DNA of 64,000 nt from Chitinophagaceae bacterium (GTDB taxonomy: Bacteria > Bacteroidota > Bacteroidia > Chitinophagales > Chitinophagaceae), in NCBI GenBank assembly GCA_014879565.1, contig JACSRW010000033.1, positions 1 through 64,000 on the forward strand. The letters run 5' to 3'. The notes under the pieces are model-generated. The model ran no database searches and was not told the DNA's origin. It saw nothing but the letters and a program-made list of their open reading frames with translations. The position numbers were made by a program, and so were the translations under genes. The first letter of the stretch is position 1; every line of letters starts with the position of its first letter. Below, one piece after another: positions 1 to 9,063 of the stretch.

Positions 1-52
1 CTTTTTTTACCACAAGGCATAGTAAAGTGAATTTTTTACGTTTATAATAAGT

Positions 53-925
53 TTATTTATCCTCTTTCTTCAGTTCTGCTAACCGTTGGGTAACAGCCGC
101 TTTCAGTTCCGGTTGGCTGATATGAGCCAGGCTTTTTTCGTACCAGCCGATAGCCGACCGCAGGTCCTTCTTTTTTTCAAAGAGGTCAGCCATCATCAGC
201 AGGGCTTCCAGGTTACCCGGTTCGGTGCGCAGTACGGTTTCCAGGCGGCTGATCGCTTTGTCAAACTGGCCTGAAAATACAGACCCTTTTACCAGCATCA
301 TCTGTGCATAGACATTCGTACTGTCCTTATCCGTGACTTCCCTGATTTTGGCGATGCCCTCCATCGGGTTGGGGCTTATATTTCCAAAAAGGTAACAACC
401 ACCCAGGCCCACTTTGGCGGAATCATTCGCCGGATTGATTTTTAAAGAGCGCTCGAACAAATCTTTGGCCTGCAGGGCTTTCCAGACTCTTCGTTCCGGC
501 AAACCGTCATTCTGCAGGTTCTCCAAAAATAATCGGGCTGCAAAGGTCAGGCTTTTTTCTGAATTTTCCAATCTGGCACTTTCTGAAAGATACCAGGCCC
601 AGGGCTCAAAAATGCCGGCGGAATCTTTCCAGAAACCGGCTAATTGCCGTAAAGCTTCCATTTTCTGCTCATTAGAAGACGAAACGGCCAGCTTTTCCTG
701 TTCGGAAAGCCAGTTCTTCTGGCTGACCGTCAGCTGCCCCTTGGCTTTCAGCAGAATGGTATCAAAAGACAAAACTTTCAGCTCAGTGCTGTGATCATGT
801 CCATCATCCGCTGAGTGCTGTTGATTATCAACAGGTTTCTTCTCCGGTACGTTCCGGATGAAAAAATAAACAAGCAGGGTCAGCAGGCAGGCGGCCAGTA
901 AAAATATCCATTGAGGTTTCTTCAC
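53..925 (-). CDS. TPR protein with N-terminal membrane anchor
   Basis: 290-aa protein with one predicted membrane segment at about residues 7-23, a short His/Asp-rich patch (DDGHDHS, about 40-46) and helical TPR-like repeats in the C-terminal half (about 150-285). It probably sits in the inner membrane with the repeats in the periplasm. A TPR protein next to an HU-like gene and mutY is a recurrent Bacteroidota arrangement as I recall it. The ATG at 923-925 follows a TAnnTTTG promoter element by about 20 bases, which supports this start. No enzymatic domain is visible. Role unknown; protein-protein interaction is the safest inference. Confidence 0.8.
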   Translation of the reverse strand: MKKPQWIFLLAACLLTLLVYFFIRNVPEKKPVDNQQHSADDGHDHSTELKVLSFDTILLKAKGQLTVSQKNWLSEQEKLAVSSSNEQKMEALRQLAGFWKDSAGIFEPWAWYLSESARLENSEKSLTFAARLFLENLQNDGLPERRVWKALQAKDLFERSLKINPANDSAKVGLGGCYLFGNISPNPMEGIAKIREVTDKDSTNVYAQMMLVKGSVFSGQFDKAISRLETVLRTEPGNLEALLMMADLFEKKKDLRSAIGWYEKSLAHISQPELKAAVTQRLAELKKEDK

Positions 926-944
926 GTTGCTAAGTTTCAGGGTG

Positions 945-952
945 CAAACTTA
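945..952 (-). promoter_or_regulatory. -7 element of the TPR-gene promoter
   Basis: The minus strand reads TAAGTTTG, a full match to the Bacteroidota -7 consensus TAnnTTTG, 20 bases upstream of the TPR gene ATG. No clear TTG lies at the -33 spacing, so only half of the promoter is supported. Confidence 0.45.
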
Positions 953-1006
953 CCTCAAAGGGGCTGATTGACGCTGATTTGTGAAAGGATTCTTTCCGGA
1001 GAAGGA

Positions 1007-1327
1007 TTATTCTCCATCTTCCCCGGGTCCGGTATCCGGTTTGGGCTCTTTCAGTTTCTTTACTTCAGCCACAAATTCCTTGGCAGGTTTAAAGGCGGGA
1101 ATATAGTGCTCCGGGATATGTACAGCAATATTCTTTTTTATATTACGGCCTATCTTGGCAGCTCTCTTCTTGGTAATAAAACTGCCAAAGCCACGTATAT
1201 AAATATTTTCGCCACCGGCAAGGGTGTCTTTTACTTCTTTAAACATAGTCTCAAGAGTAACAAGCACATCTACCTTGGGTATGCCTGTTTTTTCAGAAAT
1301 CTGATTTACCAGGTCGGCTTTTCTCAT
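1007..1327 (-). CDS. HU family DNA-binding protein
   Basis: 106-aa HU/IHF family nucleoid protein. The N-terminal dimerisation helices begin at MRKADLVNQISEKTG, the conserved GFGSF motif is at about 46-50, and the basic DNA-binding beta-arm follows at about 51-75. The last 15 residues form an acidic Pro/Glu/Asp tail beyond the usual HU fold of about 90 aa. As a dimer it should bend DNA without strong sequence preference. It lies divergently from mutY. Assignment to the family is secure; which HU paralogue it is cannot be said. Confidence 0.95.
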   Translation of the reverse strand: MRKADLVNQISEKTGIPKVDVLVTLETMFKEVKDTLAGGENIYIRGFGSFITKKRAAKIGRNIKKNIAVHIPEHYIPAFKPAKEFVAEVKKLKEPKPDTGPGEDGE

Positions 1328-1367
1328 TTTTTGATAAGTTTAGTGGTTTACAGGTACCAATTTATGA

Positions 1368-1398
1368 CAAAATTATATGATATTCAAGTGAATAGAAA
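1368..1398 (-). promoter_or_regulatory. Promoter of the HU gene
   Basis: On the minus strand a TAATTTTG (-7, positions 1368-1375) is preceded after 19 bases by TTTC (near-match to the -33 TTTG, positions 1395-1398). A transcript would start near 1361, giving a leader of about 34 bases before the HU ATG. Confidence 0.5.
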
Positions 1399-1480
1399 TA
1401 TTTTTTTTACGGATTTTCCGGTTTTTTTCCTGAAATCGCAGATATTTATCCCGTAAAACCGGTTTTCCGCTACCAAGTAA

Positions 1481-2584
1481 ATGGACAAAATTCCCACCCC
1501 GAAGCAAAAAAAAACCTTTACGGCCGGTTTATTAAAATGGAACCGGGAGCATAATAAGCGGGAGATGCCCTGGAAAGGGGAAAAAGACCCTTACCGGATC
1601 TGGATCAGTGAAATCATTTTACAGCAAACCCGGGTGGAGCAGGGGCTTTCCTATTATAACCGGTTTATTCAGACTTTTCCAGATATTAAAAGCCTTGCCC
1701 GGGCTGCCGATGAGGAGGTTTTTAAACTCTGGGAAGGGCTAGGCTATTATTCACGTTGCCGCAACCTGCTGTTTACCGCCCGGCAGCTGCTGGCTGAAAG
1801 AAACGGTGTTTTCCCCGCTGAATATCCCGCTATACTGGCATTAAAAGGGGTGGGGCCCTATACGGCAGCGGCCATTGCTTCCTTTGCTTTTCAATTGCCC
1901 CATGCGGTGCTTGACGGAAATGTATTCCGGGTACTGAGCCGATATTTTGGACTCTTTACCCCCGCAGACAGCAGCGCCGGTAAAAAAATGTACACGCAAC
2001 TCGCCGGTGAACTCCTGGATCACCGGCAACCCGGTATCTACAATCAGGCGATCATGGATTTCGGGGCTACGGTCTGTAAGCCCCAGTTACCGGATTGCCC
2101 GGTTTGTCCGCTTCGCAGCACTTGTACGGCATTCAGTCAACAACTGACAGCTGAACTGCCGGTGAAAACCAAAAAAATCAGGATACGCGAACGCTGGTTT
2201 TATTTTACCCTGCCGGTTTATCGCGGCAAAATTCCGCTGCGGAAACGGACAGGAAATGATATCTGGCAGCAGTTGTATGAATTTCCGCTGCGGGAAACCA
2301 GTAAAAAACAAAAAGAGGGACAGTTCCCGGAGCCGGAGATTCACTGGCCGGAAAAAATAAAACGAAAAGAATCTGACATATTATATTTTCAGCAACTCCT
2401 GTCACATCAGCGGATTCACGGCTATTTCAGGATGATATATGCTGACCGGAAACCCGGTTTGGACCCGTCCTGGATATGGGTACCGCCGGACCGGTTACCT
2501 CTCTATGCTTTTCCCGGCCTGATTAACCGCTTTCTGCGCGAAAACCCCTTTGGAAAAAAAAGACTCCCTGTTAAAAAAGCATAA
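1481..2584 (+). CDS. mutY: A/G-specific adenine glycosylase MutY
   Basis: 367-aa base-excision repair enzyme that removes adenine mispaired with 8-oxoguanine. Visible features: catalytic Glu44 in SEIILQQTR, helix-hairpin-helix around LKGVGPYTA (121-129), catalytic Asp145 in VLDGNV, and the 4Fe-4S cluster cysteines C199-x6-C206-x2-C209-x5-C215. The C-terminal Nudix-like domain that recognises 8-oxoG follows from about residue 230. Length is normal for the family. It is the first gene of a plus-strand run mutY-ssb-gldE-gldD, an order often conserved in Bacteroidota. Confidence 0.97.
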   Translation: MDKIPTPKQKKTFTAGLLKWNREHNKREMPWKGEKDPYRIWISEIILQQTRVEQGLSYYNRFIQTFPDIKSLARAADEEVFKLWEGLGYYSRCRNLLFTARQLLAERNGVFPAEYPAILALKGVGPYTAAAIASFAFQLPHAVLDGNVFRVLSRYFGLFTPADSSAGKKMYTQLAGELLDHRQPGIYNQAIMDFGATVCKPQLPDCPVCPLRSTCTAFSQQLTAELPVKTKKIRIRERWFYFTLPVYRGKIPLRKRTGNDIWQQLYEFPLRETSKKQKEGQFPEPEIHWPEKIKRKESDILYFQQLLSHQRIHGYFRMIYADRKPGLDPSWIWVPPDRLPLYAFPGLINRFLRENPFGKKRLPVKKA

Positions 2585-2676
2585 CGGGCCTGTTTTTTGT
2601 TGTTTGCCCTCAAAAAAGGAATTAATTTTAGCTGATTGCAGCCCTTAGACGATTTTCTAACATAAAGATTAAAGTT

Positions 2677-3090
2677 ATGAGAGGCGTTAACAGAGTCATG
2701 CTGATCGGTAACCTGGGCAAGGATCCGGAAGTGCAGCATCTCGAAGGCAATATTGCGGTCGCCAAGTTTCCGCTGGCCACTACGGAAACATTCAAAGACC
2801 GGACCGGTAAGCTGGTTTCCCAAACCGAGTGGCATACCGTAGTACTCTGGAGAGGGTTGGCGGAACTGGCGCAAAAATACCTGCACAAAAGCAGCCTTGT
2901 TTATATTGAAGGCCGGCTGCGCACCCGCAGCTGGGATGATAAAGACGGCAACCGCAAATTCGCCACTGAAGTAGTGGGGGATAACCTGATCATGCTTGAC
3001 AAACGTATGGATGGCGGCGGTACCGGACCGGAAGGGATGGGCAACAATGACCTTACCATGGGGGATCCCTCGGAAAACCTTCCTTTCTGA
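2677..3090 (+). CDS. ssb: Single-stranded DNA-binding protein
   Basis: 137-aa SSB with an OB-fold over about residues 1-105, beginning MRGVNRVMLIGNLGKDPE, and a short linker ending in the tip SENLPF. This matches the conserved acidic-hydrophobic SSB tail (DDxxPF type) that recruits repair and replication partners. The protein is shorter than E. coli SSB because the Gly-rich linker is reduced. It lies 92 bases after mutY. It coats single-stranded DNA in replication and repair. Confidence 0.97.
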   Translation: MRGVNRVMLIGNLGKDPEVQHLEGNIAVAKFPLATTETFKDRTGKLVSQTEWHTVVLWRGLAELAQKYLHKSSLVYIEGRLRTRSWDDKDGNRKFATEVVGDNLIMLDKRMDGGGTGPEGMGNNDLTMGDPSENLPF

Positions 3091-3115
3091 CAGGAACTAT
3101 ACGCGCCAAATACAA

Positions 3116-3123
3116 TACCTTTG
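3116..3123 (+). promoter_or_regulatory. -7 element upstream of gldE
   Basis: TACCTTTG matches TAnnTTTG exactly, 26 bases after the ssb stop codon. It suggests that gldE-gldD have their own promoter with a leader of about 65 bases. No good -33 TTG was found. Confidence 0.4.
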
Positions 3124-3195
3124 CCCCTGCCGCGGCCAGCCGGCCGTACTGCAGCTGAACGCCGATGCGCCTCAGTGGTTTAAAACAAATTTCTT

Positions 3196-4536
3196 TTGGG
3201 AAACTGTCCGGATATCATCGCTGAAAGCCCCGACCTGCTCTTCTTCCTGCTGGCTGTGAATTTGCAGGGAACCACCCTGCTCGGGTTAACCCTGCTGGTT
3301 TTGCTGGTAATTGCCTTTGCCATTTCCGGTTCTGAAGTGGCTCTTTTTTCCCTGAATAAAAAAGACCTGAACATGCTGAAAACCAAACAGCATGCGGCAG
3401 CCAAACGAATTGTAACCCTGCTGGAAGAACCTAAGGAAGTCTATGCCTCCCTGCTCATAGCCGGCACTTTTGTCAATATCAGCATTATCGTGCTTTCCAA
3501 TTTCCTGCTTTCGGAACTGATTGATTTTTCCCGTATCGGCGGCTTCCTGGAATTGCTGATAAAAATTGTACTGATTGTTTTTGTACTGGTTTTTTTCGGC
3601 CGCATCTTTCCGAAAGTATGGGCTACCCAGAACAATATCCGCTTCGCGTACGATATGTCCTTTATCGTGGAAGCCCTTCACCTGCTGTTGCGCCGCCTCA
3701 GCAAATGGGTGGTAAAACTGGCTGACGGGATCGGGAAAAAAGTGGGCGCCGATAAAAGCGAAGCACTCACCCTGCAGGAACTGGATGAAGCGATTGATAT
3801 CAAAAGTGATGAGGAAGTATCGCCGGAAGAAAAAAATATCATGAAAGGGGTGGTTAAGTTCGGCAATATCTCCGTCCGCCAGATCATGCGCAGCCGCCTT
3901 TATGTGAACGGCATTGCCTACAACACGCCTTTCCCGGAACTGGTTAAACGGGTGGAAGAGCTGCATTATTCCCGCCTGCCGGTATATAAAGAAAGCCTGG
4001 ATGAAGTGGTGGGTATTCTGAATACCAAAGACCTGATTCCTTACCTGAACGAAGGGGAACAGTTTGACTGGCACAGCCTGCTGCGCCAGCCTTATTTTGT
4101 ACCCGAACCCAAACTGATTGAAGACCTGCTCCGGGAGTTTCAGCAAAAACGCATACACTTCGCCGTGGTGGTGGATGAGTTTGGCGGCACCAGCGGTATT
4201 GTCACCATGGAAGATATCCTGGAGGAAGTGATCGGGGATATCCGGGATGAATTTGACGAAGAGGAAAACGACAGCTATAAGATTGACGACTATAACTACA
4301 TCTTTGAAGGGAAAATCATGATCCACGATATGTGCCGCATCATGAAAATTCCCATGAATACATTTGACGCAGTAAAAGGGGAGAGTGAATCCCTGGCGGG
4401 GCTGGTGCTGGAACTGGCCGGTGAACTGCCCACCACCGACTGGGTGATACCCTGCGGGGATTTTGAATTTGCCATTATGCAGGCCGAAAACAACCGCATA
4501 CAGCTGGTGAAAGTGACCATTAAACCGAAGACCTGA
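3196..4536 (+). CDS. gldE: GldE, gliding-motility CNNM/CBS membrane protein
   Basis: 446-aa member of the hemolysin/CorC (CNNM-CBS) family. Three or four membrane segments occupy about residues 20-140, a pair of CBS domains about 205-335 (around VRQIMRSR and RIHFAVVVDEFGGTSGIVTMEDILEEVIGD in outline), and a CorC-type C-terminal domain about 355-440. In Flavobacterium, GldE supports GldD in gliding and type IX secretion. It is followed after one base by gldD, the diagnostic neighbour. The start is unusual: the frame is closed at 3181 and the first usable codon is TTG at 3196; a GTG at 3256 is the alternative. Identity is firm; the exact start is not. Confidence 0.92.
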   Translation: MGNCPDIIAESPDLLFFLLAVNLQGTTLLGLTLLVLLVIAFAISGSEVALFSLNKKDLNMLKTKQHAAAKRIVTLLEEPKEVYASLLIAGTFVNISIIVLSNFLLSELIDFSRIGGFLELLIKIVLIVFVLVFFGRIFPKVWATQNNIRFAYDMSFIVEALHLLLRRLSKWVVKLADGIGKKVGADKSEALTLQELDEAIDIKSDEEVSPEEKNIMKGVVKFGNISVRQIMRSRLYVNGIAYNTPFPELVKRVEELHYSRLPVYKESLDEVVGILNTKDLIPYLNEGEQFDWHSLLRQPYFVPEPKLIEDLLREFQQKRIHFAVVVDEFGGTSGIVTMEDILEEVIGDIRDEFDEEENDSYKIDDYNYIFEGKIMIHDMCRIMKIPMNTFDAVKGESESLAGLVLELAGELPTTDWVIPCGDFEFAIMQAENNRIQLVKVTIKPKT

Positions 4537-4537
4537 T

Positions 4538-5137
4538 ATGTTATCCCGGATTATTTACCCCTGCCTGATGATTGGTGCCGCCCTGCTGTTTACAGCCTGT
4601 AACAGCGATTATTCCGCGGGTAAAAAGAAAGGCTATTTCCGGATTGATTTTCCGGAGAAAAAATACCAGGCTTTCAGTCAGCCGGGTTATCCGTACAGCT
4701 TTGAATATCCCGTTTATGCCCGGGTCAGCAAAGACAGCACTTTTTTTGAAGACAAGGCCGAAGACTGGTGGATCAATATTGATATCCCGCAGTTTAACGG
4801 GAAAATCCATATCAGCTATAAAAACATCAGCTCTGCCAGCCGATTCGATTCACTGACAGCCGATGCCTATAAAATGGCGACCCGCCAGCATATGGATATT
4901 GCCACCGGTATCTATGACAGCCTGTTCCGCACACCCAATGGCCTCAACGGAATGTATTACAGCCTCAGTGGCAATACCGCCACCGCCAACCAGTTTTATC
5001 TTACCGATTCGGTGAGGCATTTTCTGCGCGGCGCCCTGTATTTTAACGCGGCGCCCAATGCTGACTCCCTGGGAATTGTAAATGATTTCCTGAAGAAGGA
5101 TCTGCACCACCTGATCAATACCCTGCAGTGGAAATAA
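4538..5137 (+). CDS. gldD: GldD, gliding-motility lipoprotein
   Basis: 199-aa lipoprotein with a signal peptide and lipobox ending at Cys21 (LLFTAC). The mature part carries the GldD pattern GYFRIDFPEKKY near residues 32-43. GldD is needed for gliding motility and T9SS function in Bacteroidota. Its ATG lies one base after the gldE stop, so the two are translationally close and almost certainly co-transcribed. Length matches the family, about 190-200 aa. Confidence 0.93.
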   Translation: MLSRIIYPCLMIGAALLFTACNSDYSAGKKKGYFRIDFPEKKYQAFSQPGYPYSFEYPVYARVSKDSTFFEDKAEDWWINIDIPQFNGKIHISYKNISSASRFDSLTADAYKMATRQHMDIATGIYDSLFRTPNGLNGMYYSLSGNTATANQFYLTDSVRHFLRGALYFNAAPNADSLGIVNDFLKKDLHHLINTLQWK

Positions 5138-5203
5138 GACTTTTTAAGGGCTGACTTCTGCGGATTTTCCCCTTCTTTTATTAATTTCCGGGAAACCAGC
5201 CTT

Positions 5204-7000
5204 ATGCGCAAATTCCTGCTTATCCTTTTTTTCCTATCTGGTCCGGTTTTTCTCTTTCCGGTAATTGGTCAGGAAAACGTTACCGTTGACTCTCTCCGGA
5301 AGGCGGTGGAAATGGCCCGTTCACCGGAACAAAAAACAGAGCTGATGGATGAACTCAGCCGGGTGCTGATGAATATTAATCTGCCCCAGGCTGAGGAATG
5401 GGGACAGAAACTGATCCGGCTGGCGGAAGAATCCCGGGACCGGAAACTGATGTTCAAGGCCTATCTCTCCAACGGCGTCCGGAACGGCTATATGGTCAAC
5501 CAGAAAGCCTATGCAGACAAAGCCATTGCCTATTACAACAAGGCGCTGGAACTGGCCAGGGAAAACAGGATGTCGGAAGAAACAGGAACGGCACAGATGC
5601 AGCTGGCCCGGATTCACCTGATGATGTCAGACAAGGATAAGGCTTTGTCTTATGCCTCACAGGCATTCAGCCTGATCTCCACCCTGCCGAACGACAGCCT
5701 GCGGGCTGAAGCCTATAACAGTTATGGACAGGTATACCAGGCACGCCGTGAAAATGTACTGGCGCTCCGGAATTATTTCAGCGCGCTTCGTATCGGCGAA
5801 CGGATCAAAAACCCGGTGGTGATCCGGAACTGTTATCTGTACCTGTCCGCATTTTATGCGGAAATCGGGGATTACGATAAGGCGATTGATTTTATGACCC
5901 TTGCTTACCGGAAAATGGATGAGGTTAAGGAAAAAAACGCCGCTTACCAGAAAGTCATCTATACAAATTCTATCGGCAACTATTTCGCCAGCAAAAAGAA
6001 TTATGATATCGCCATCAGTTATTTTGAGAAATCCATCCGGATGGCTGATTCACTTAAGTTTTCCTCCCTGAAAGTACCGGGTTACCTCAGCCTGCTGAAC
6101 CAGTACCTCCGACTCGATGAACCGCAGAAAGCACTGGATTATCTGAACTCCTCCGCTGGTGACGGATTGAAAAAATACCTGATCAATGTGGGCATGGCCC
6201 ATGCGATTGACCAGGCTTACGGAGTGATTTATACCGGACTGAACCAGTTTGATTCGGCAAAAACCCGCCTGGAAAAAGCAAGACCCATATTTGAAAACAG
6301 TTCCACCCTCAGTTCCCGGATTAATTTCTATATACAAATGGCCTATTATCACCGTAAAGCCGGAAACACCGCAGAGGCGATCAGTTATTTCCAGAAAGTC
6401 CTGGAGCTGAGCGAAGCGGGCGGCTTACTGGAAAACGTGGAACGGTCCGCCCGCCACCTGGATACCCTCTACCGGCTGAAGGGAGACCTGGCGGAAGCAG
6501 GGAGGTACAGTGTGATGTCGTACCGCTATAAAGACAGTATAGAAACAATGAAGCGGGAAAAGGAAATGGCACAGGTGGAGGCTGATGATGAACGGCAGCG
6601 GCAACTGCTGGCAGAAAGGGAGGCGACTGAAAGAAAAAACCGCCGTAATAATATTCAGTACCTGGCCATTGTAATCGGTATTATCAGCCTGTTTGTAACA
6701 CTGGTGATCCTGGGCATGTTCAAGGTATCCCGCACCCTAATGCGGGCGCTTGGATTCTTTGTGTTCCTGATGTTTTTTGAATTTATTTTCCTTGTGTTTA
6801 AGAAAAATATTTATTCGGTTACACAGGGAGAACCCTGGAAAGACCTGGCCTTTATGATTGCCCTGGCTGCGGTACTGGTACCCCTGCATCACTGGCTGGA
6901 ACATAAAGTACTGCATTACCTGACGTCCCATAACCGGCTCACAGCAGCCGGAACAACCCTCCGGAGCCGTTTGTTTGGCAGGAACAGTCCGGGGAACTAG
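5204..7000 (+). CDS. Exported TPR protein with C-terminal membrane domain
   Basis: 598-aa protein with an N-terminal signal sequence (residues 1-22), a long array of TPR repeats (about 25-430), a charged coiled-coil stretch (about 440-480) and three hydrophobic segments near the C terminus (about 487-507, 513-530, 545-560). The TPR, coiled-coil and membrane order resembles Bacteroidota TPR sensor kinases such as the one at 30701, but no kinase or DNA-binding domain follows. Function unknown; a membrane sensor or scaffold is an inference. It starts 66 bases after gldD. Confidence 0.75.
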   Translation: MRKFLLILFFLSGPVFLFPVIGQENVTVDSLRKAVEMARSPEQKTELMDELSRVLMNINLPQAEEWGQKLIRLAEESRDRKLMFKAYLSNGVRNGYMVNQKAYADKAIAYYNKALELARENRMSEETGTAQMQLARIHLMMSDKDKALSYASQAFSLISTLPNDSLRAEAYNSYGQVYQARRENVLALRNYFSALRIGERIKNPVVIRNCYLYLSAFYAEIGDYDKAIDFMTLAYRKMDEVKEKNAAYQKVIYTNSIGNYFASKKNYDIAISYFEKSIRMADSLKFSSLKVPGYLSLLNQYLRLDEPQKALDYLNSSAGDGLKKYLINVGMAHAIDQAYGVIYTGLNQFDSAKTRLEKARPIFENSSTLSSRINFYIQMAYYHRKAGNTAEAISYFQKVLELSEAGGLLENVERSARHLDTLYRLKGDLAEAGRYSVMSYRYKDSIETMKREKEMAQVEADDERQRQLLAEREATERKNRRNNIQYLAIVIGIISLFVTLVILGMFKVSRTLMRALGFFVFLMFFEFIFLVFKKNIYSVTQGEPWKDLAFMIALAAVLVPLHHWLEHKVLHYLTSHNRLTAAGTTLRSRLFGRNSPGN

Positions 7001-7031
7001 ACAGATACAGCCATTAATCGCCTTCCGGGCT

Positions 7032-7039
7032 TACCTTTG
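7032..7039 (+). promoter_or_regulatory. -7 element of the DUF3109-lutB promoter
   Basis: TACCTTTG is an exact TAnnTTTG match. It overlaps the TTG at 7037 that would otherwise be the first start codon of the downstream frame. Transcription would therefore begin near 7046, leaving the GTG at 7055 as the start. Confidence 0.5.
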
Positions 7040-7054
7040 CGCAAATACGGTTTT

Positions 7055-7660
7055 GTGATTGTAATAGATAATATACTGATTAGCGAAGATGTGGTGGACA
7101 AACAGTTTGTCTGTGACCTGAGCCAGTGCAAGGGAGGCTGCTGTGAGGAAGGCGATGCGGGCGCCCCGCTGGAAGAAGAGGAAATGCAGATCATCCGCGA
7201 GGTGTTTGACAAGGTGAAACACCTGCTGCCGCCCGAAGCCCTGCAGGAAATTGATAAAACAGGATTCTTTGCCAAAGATGAGGAATTCGGCTGGGTGACC
7301 AATACCATCGGCAGTAACAAGGGCATCTGCGTCTTTGCCTTTCATGACCAGCAGGGAATTATCAAATGTGCATTTGAACAGGGTTGCAGGGACGGACTGA
7401 TTGAATGGAAAAAACCCATTTCCTGTCACCTTTACCCGATCACAGCCAAAAAGGGACTGAACGGGGACTATGAACGCGTGAATTATGAGCCCCGGGAAAA
7501 ACTCTGCCGGCCGGGCTGCCTGAACGGGGAAAAACTGAAAGTGCCCGTATACCGGTTTCTCAAAGAACCCCTGATCCGGAAATACGGAGAAGCTTTTTAT
7601 GAGGCATTGGATACCATTGCACGCGGGGAATGGGAGGAAATTGATTTTAAAGAGAAATAA
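7055..7660 (+). CDS. DUF3109 family cysteine-rich protein
   Basis: 201-aa protein of the DUF3109 family, common in Bacteroidota. Its start region (IVIDNILISEDVVDKQFVC) aligns with the usual family N terminus, so I chose GTG at 7055 rather than TTG at 7037. Conserved cysteines occur in FVCDLSQCKGGCCEEG, CxF, CAFEQGCRDG, SCHLYP and LCRPGC, suggesting metal or Fe-S binding. This resembles YkgJ-type cysteine clusters. Function unknown. It lies 10 bases before the LutB-like Fe-S gene, probably in one operon. Confidence 0.85.
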   Translation: MIVIDNILISEDVVDKQFVCDLSQCKGGCCEEGDAGAPLEEEEMQIIREVFDKVKHLLPPEALQEIDKTGFFAKDEEFGWVTNTIGSNKGICVFAFHDQQGIIKCAFEQGCRDGLIEWKKPISCHLYPITAKKGLNGDYERVNYEPREKLCRPGCLNGEKLKVPVYRFLKEPLIRKYGEAFYEALDTIARGEWEEIDFKEK

Positions 7661-7670
7661 AACCCGGAGT

Positions 7671-9050
7671 ATGAAAGAACAGTTTGCTGAATTTATGGCC
7701 AAAAGCACGATTAAGGCGGCTGACCGGGAACACCGCAGGAAGATCAATTTTAATATCGGCCGGTATAATGCGGTGGTGCCAAAGGGCAAACAGCAGTTCA
7801 GCGACCTCGCTATGGCCCGGGAGAGGGCCAAGAATATCAAATGGAAGGCCATTGAATCACTGGATAAACAGCTTGAGAATTTTGAAGCGGCCATCACCCG
7901 CCGCGGCGCCAAAGTGATATGGGCGGAAAATACGGCGGAAGCACAGGAAGCCATCCGAAAAATCTGTGAGGAAAAAAACTGCCGTACCCTGGTGAAGAGC
8001 AAGAGTATGGTAACGGAAGAGATTCACCTCAACGATTTCCTGGAAAAGGCAGGCATAGAGAGTGTGGAAACCGACCTGGGAGAATATATACAGCAACTGG
8101 ACGGGGAACCGCCTTATCATATCGTTACACCGGCCATGCACAAGAGCAAGGAGGATGTGGCCCGGCTTTTTGCCCAAAAACTGGGAACCGATCCCCAAGC
8201 CACCCCTGAACAACTCACGCTTACTGCCCGGAAGGTTTTACGGGAAAAATATGTACAGGCCGAAGTGGGGGTAACCGGGGCGAACTTTATCATTTCCGAT
8301 ATCGGCGGTATTGCCCTGACGGAAAATGAGGGCAATGCAAGGCTCAGCTGCTCCATGCCCAAAACCCATATCGTGATTGCGGGTATTGAAAAAGTAATTC
8401 CGTCCCTGCAGGACCTGGCCCTTTTCTGGCCCCTGCTTTCCACATTTGGTACCGGGCAGCTGGTAACAGTATATAATACAATTGTTACCGGACCAAGGCA
8501 GCCCGGTGAAACAGACGGGCCGGAAGATATGTATGTGATCCTGCTGGACAACGGCCGCACCAATATACTCGGCGACCCGGTCATGCGGGAAAGCCTCTAT
8601 TGTATCCGCTGCGGGGCCTGTCTGAATGCCTGTCCTGTCTATAAAAATATCGGCGGACATGCCTACGGAGCCACGTACAGCGGTCCCATCGGTTCGGTGA
8701 TCAGTCCGCGGATGAACGGGATGGAAGACTGGAAACATCTCAGTTATGCCTCCTCCCTCTGCGGGAACTGTACCGAAGTATGTGCAGTAAAAATCAACCT
8801 GCATGAACTGCTGCTGGAAAACCGGCACAAAGCCGCTGCAGAAGGATTTAATACCTGGGCCGAAAAAATGGCCTGGAAAATGTGGCGGCAGGCCATGTTG
8901 CACCGGTCCTGGATGAATATGGCCAATGGCCGTACCAAGAACTGGGTGGTTAACAGCCTGCTGGGCGGCTGGAAAGAACACCGGGGCACCATGGACTTTC
9001 CCGCCCGCTCATTCAACCAGCAATGGAAAGAAAAATACGGCAAAGGCTAG
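7671..9050 (+). CDS. lutB: LutB-like lactate utilisation Fe-S protein
   Basis: 459-aa protein of the LutB/YkgF family. The N-terminal two-thirds form the LUD domain (about 60-300; VKSKSMVTEEIHLN, GVTGANFIISDIGGI). The C-terminal third carries two 4Fe-4S motifs, CIRCGACLNACP and CGNCTEVC. In Bacillus, LutA, LutB and LutC together oxidise L-lactate to pyruvate. Neither LutA nor LutC is adjacent here, so the partners must be encoded elsewhere. The ATG at 7671 starts the conserved protein; the frame is open upstream to 7599 but that part overlaps the DUF3109 gene. Confidence 0.9.
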   Translation: MKEQFAEFMAKSTIKAADREHRRKINFNIGRYNAVVPKGKQQFSDLAMARERAKNIKWKAIESLDKQLENFEAAITRRGAKVIWAENTAEAQEAIRKICEEKNCRTLVKSKSMVTEEIHLNDFLEKAGIESVETDLGEYIQQLDGEPPYHIVTPAMHKSKEDVARLFAQKLGTDPQATPEQLTLTARKVLREKYVQAEVGVTGANFIISDIGGIALTENEGNARLSCSMPKTHIVIAGIEKVIPSLQDLALFWPLLSTFGTGQLVTVYNTIVTGPRQPGETDGPEDMYVILLDNGRTNILGDPVMRESLYCIRCGACLNACPVYKNIGGHAYGATYSGPIGSVISPRMNGMEDWKHLSYASSLCGNCTEVCAVKINLHELLLENRHKAAAEGFNTWAEKMAWKMWRQAMLHRSWMNMANGRTKNWVVNSLLGGWKEHRGTMDFPARSFNQQWKEKYGKG

Positions 9051-9063
9051 TTAATTTCAGGCT

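Noticed and set aside
3286-4326. 346-codon minus-strand frame opposite gldE
   Set aside because: Antisense to gldE with no recognisable domain; a shadow frame.
7037-7054. TTG start for the DUF3109 gene
   Set aside because: The TTG is part of a -7 promoter element, and the family N terminus begins at GTG 7055.
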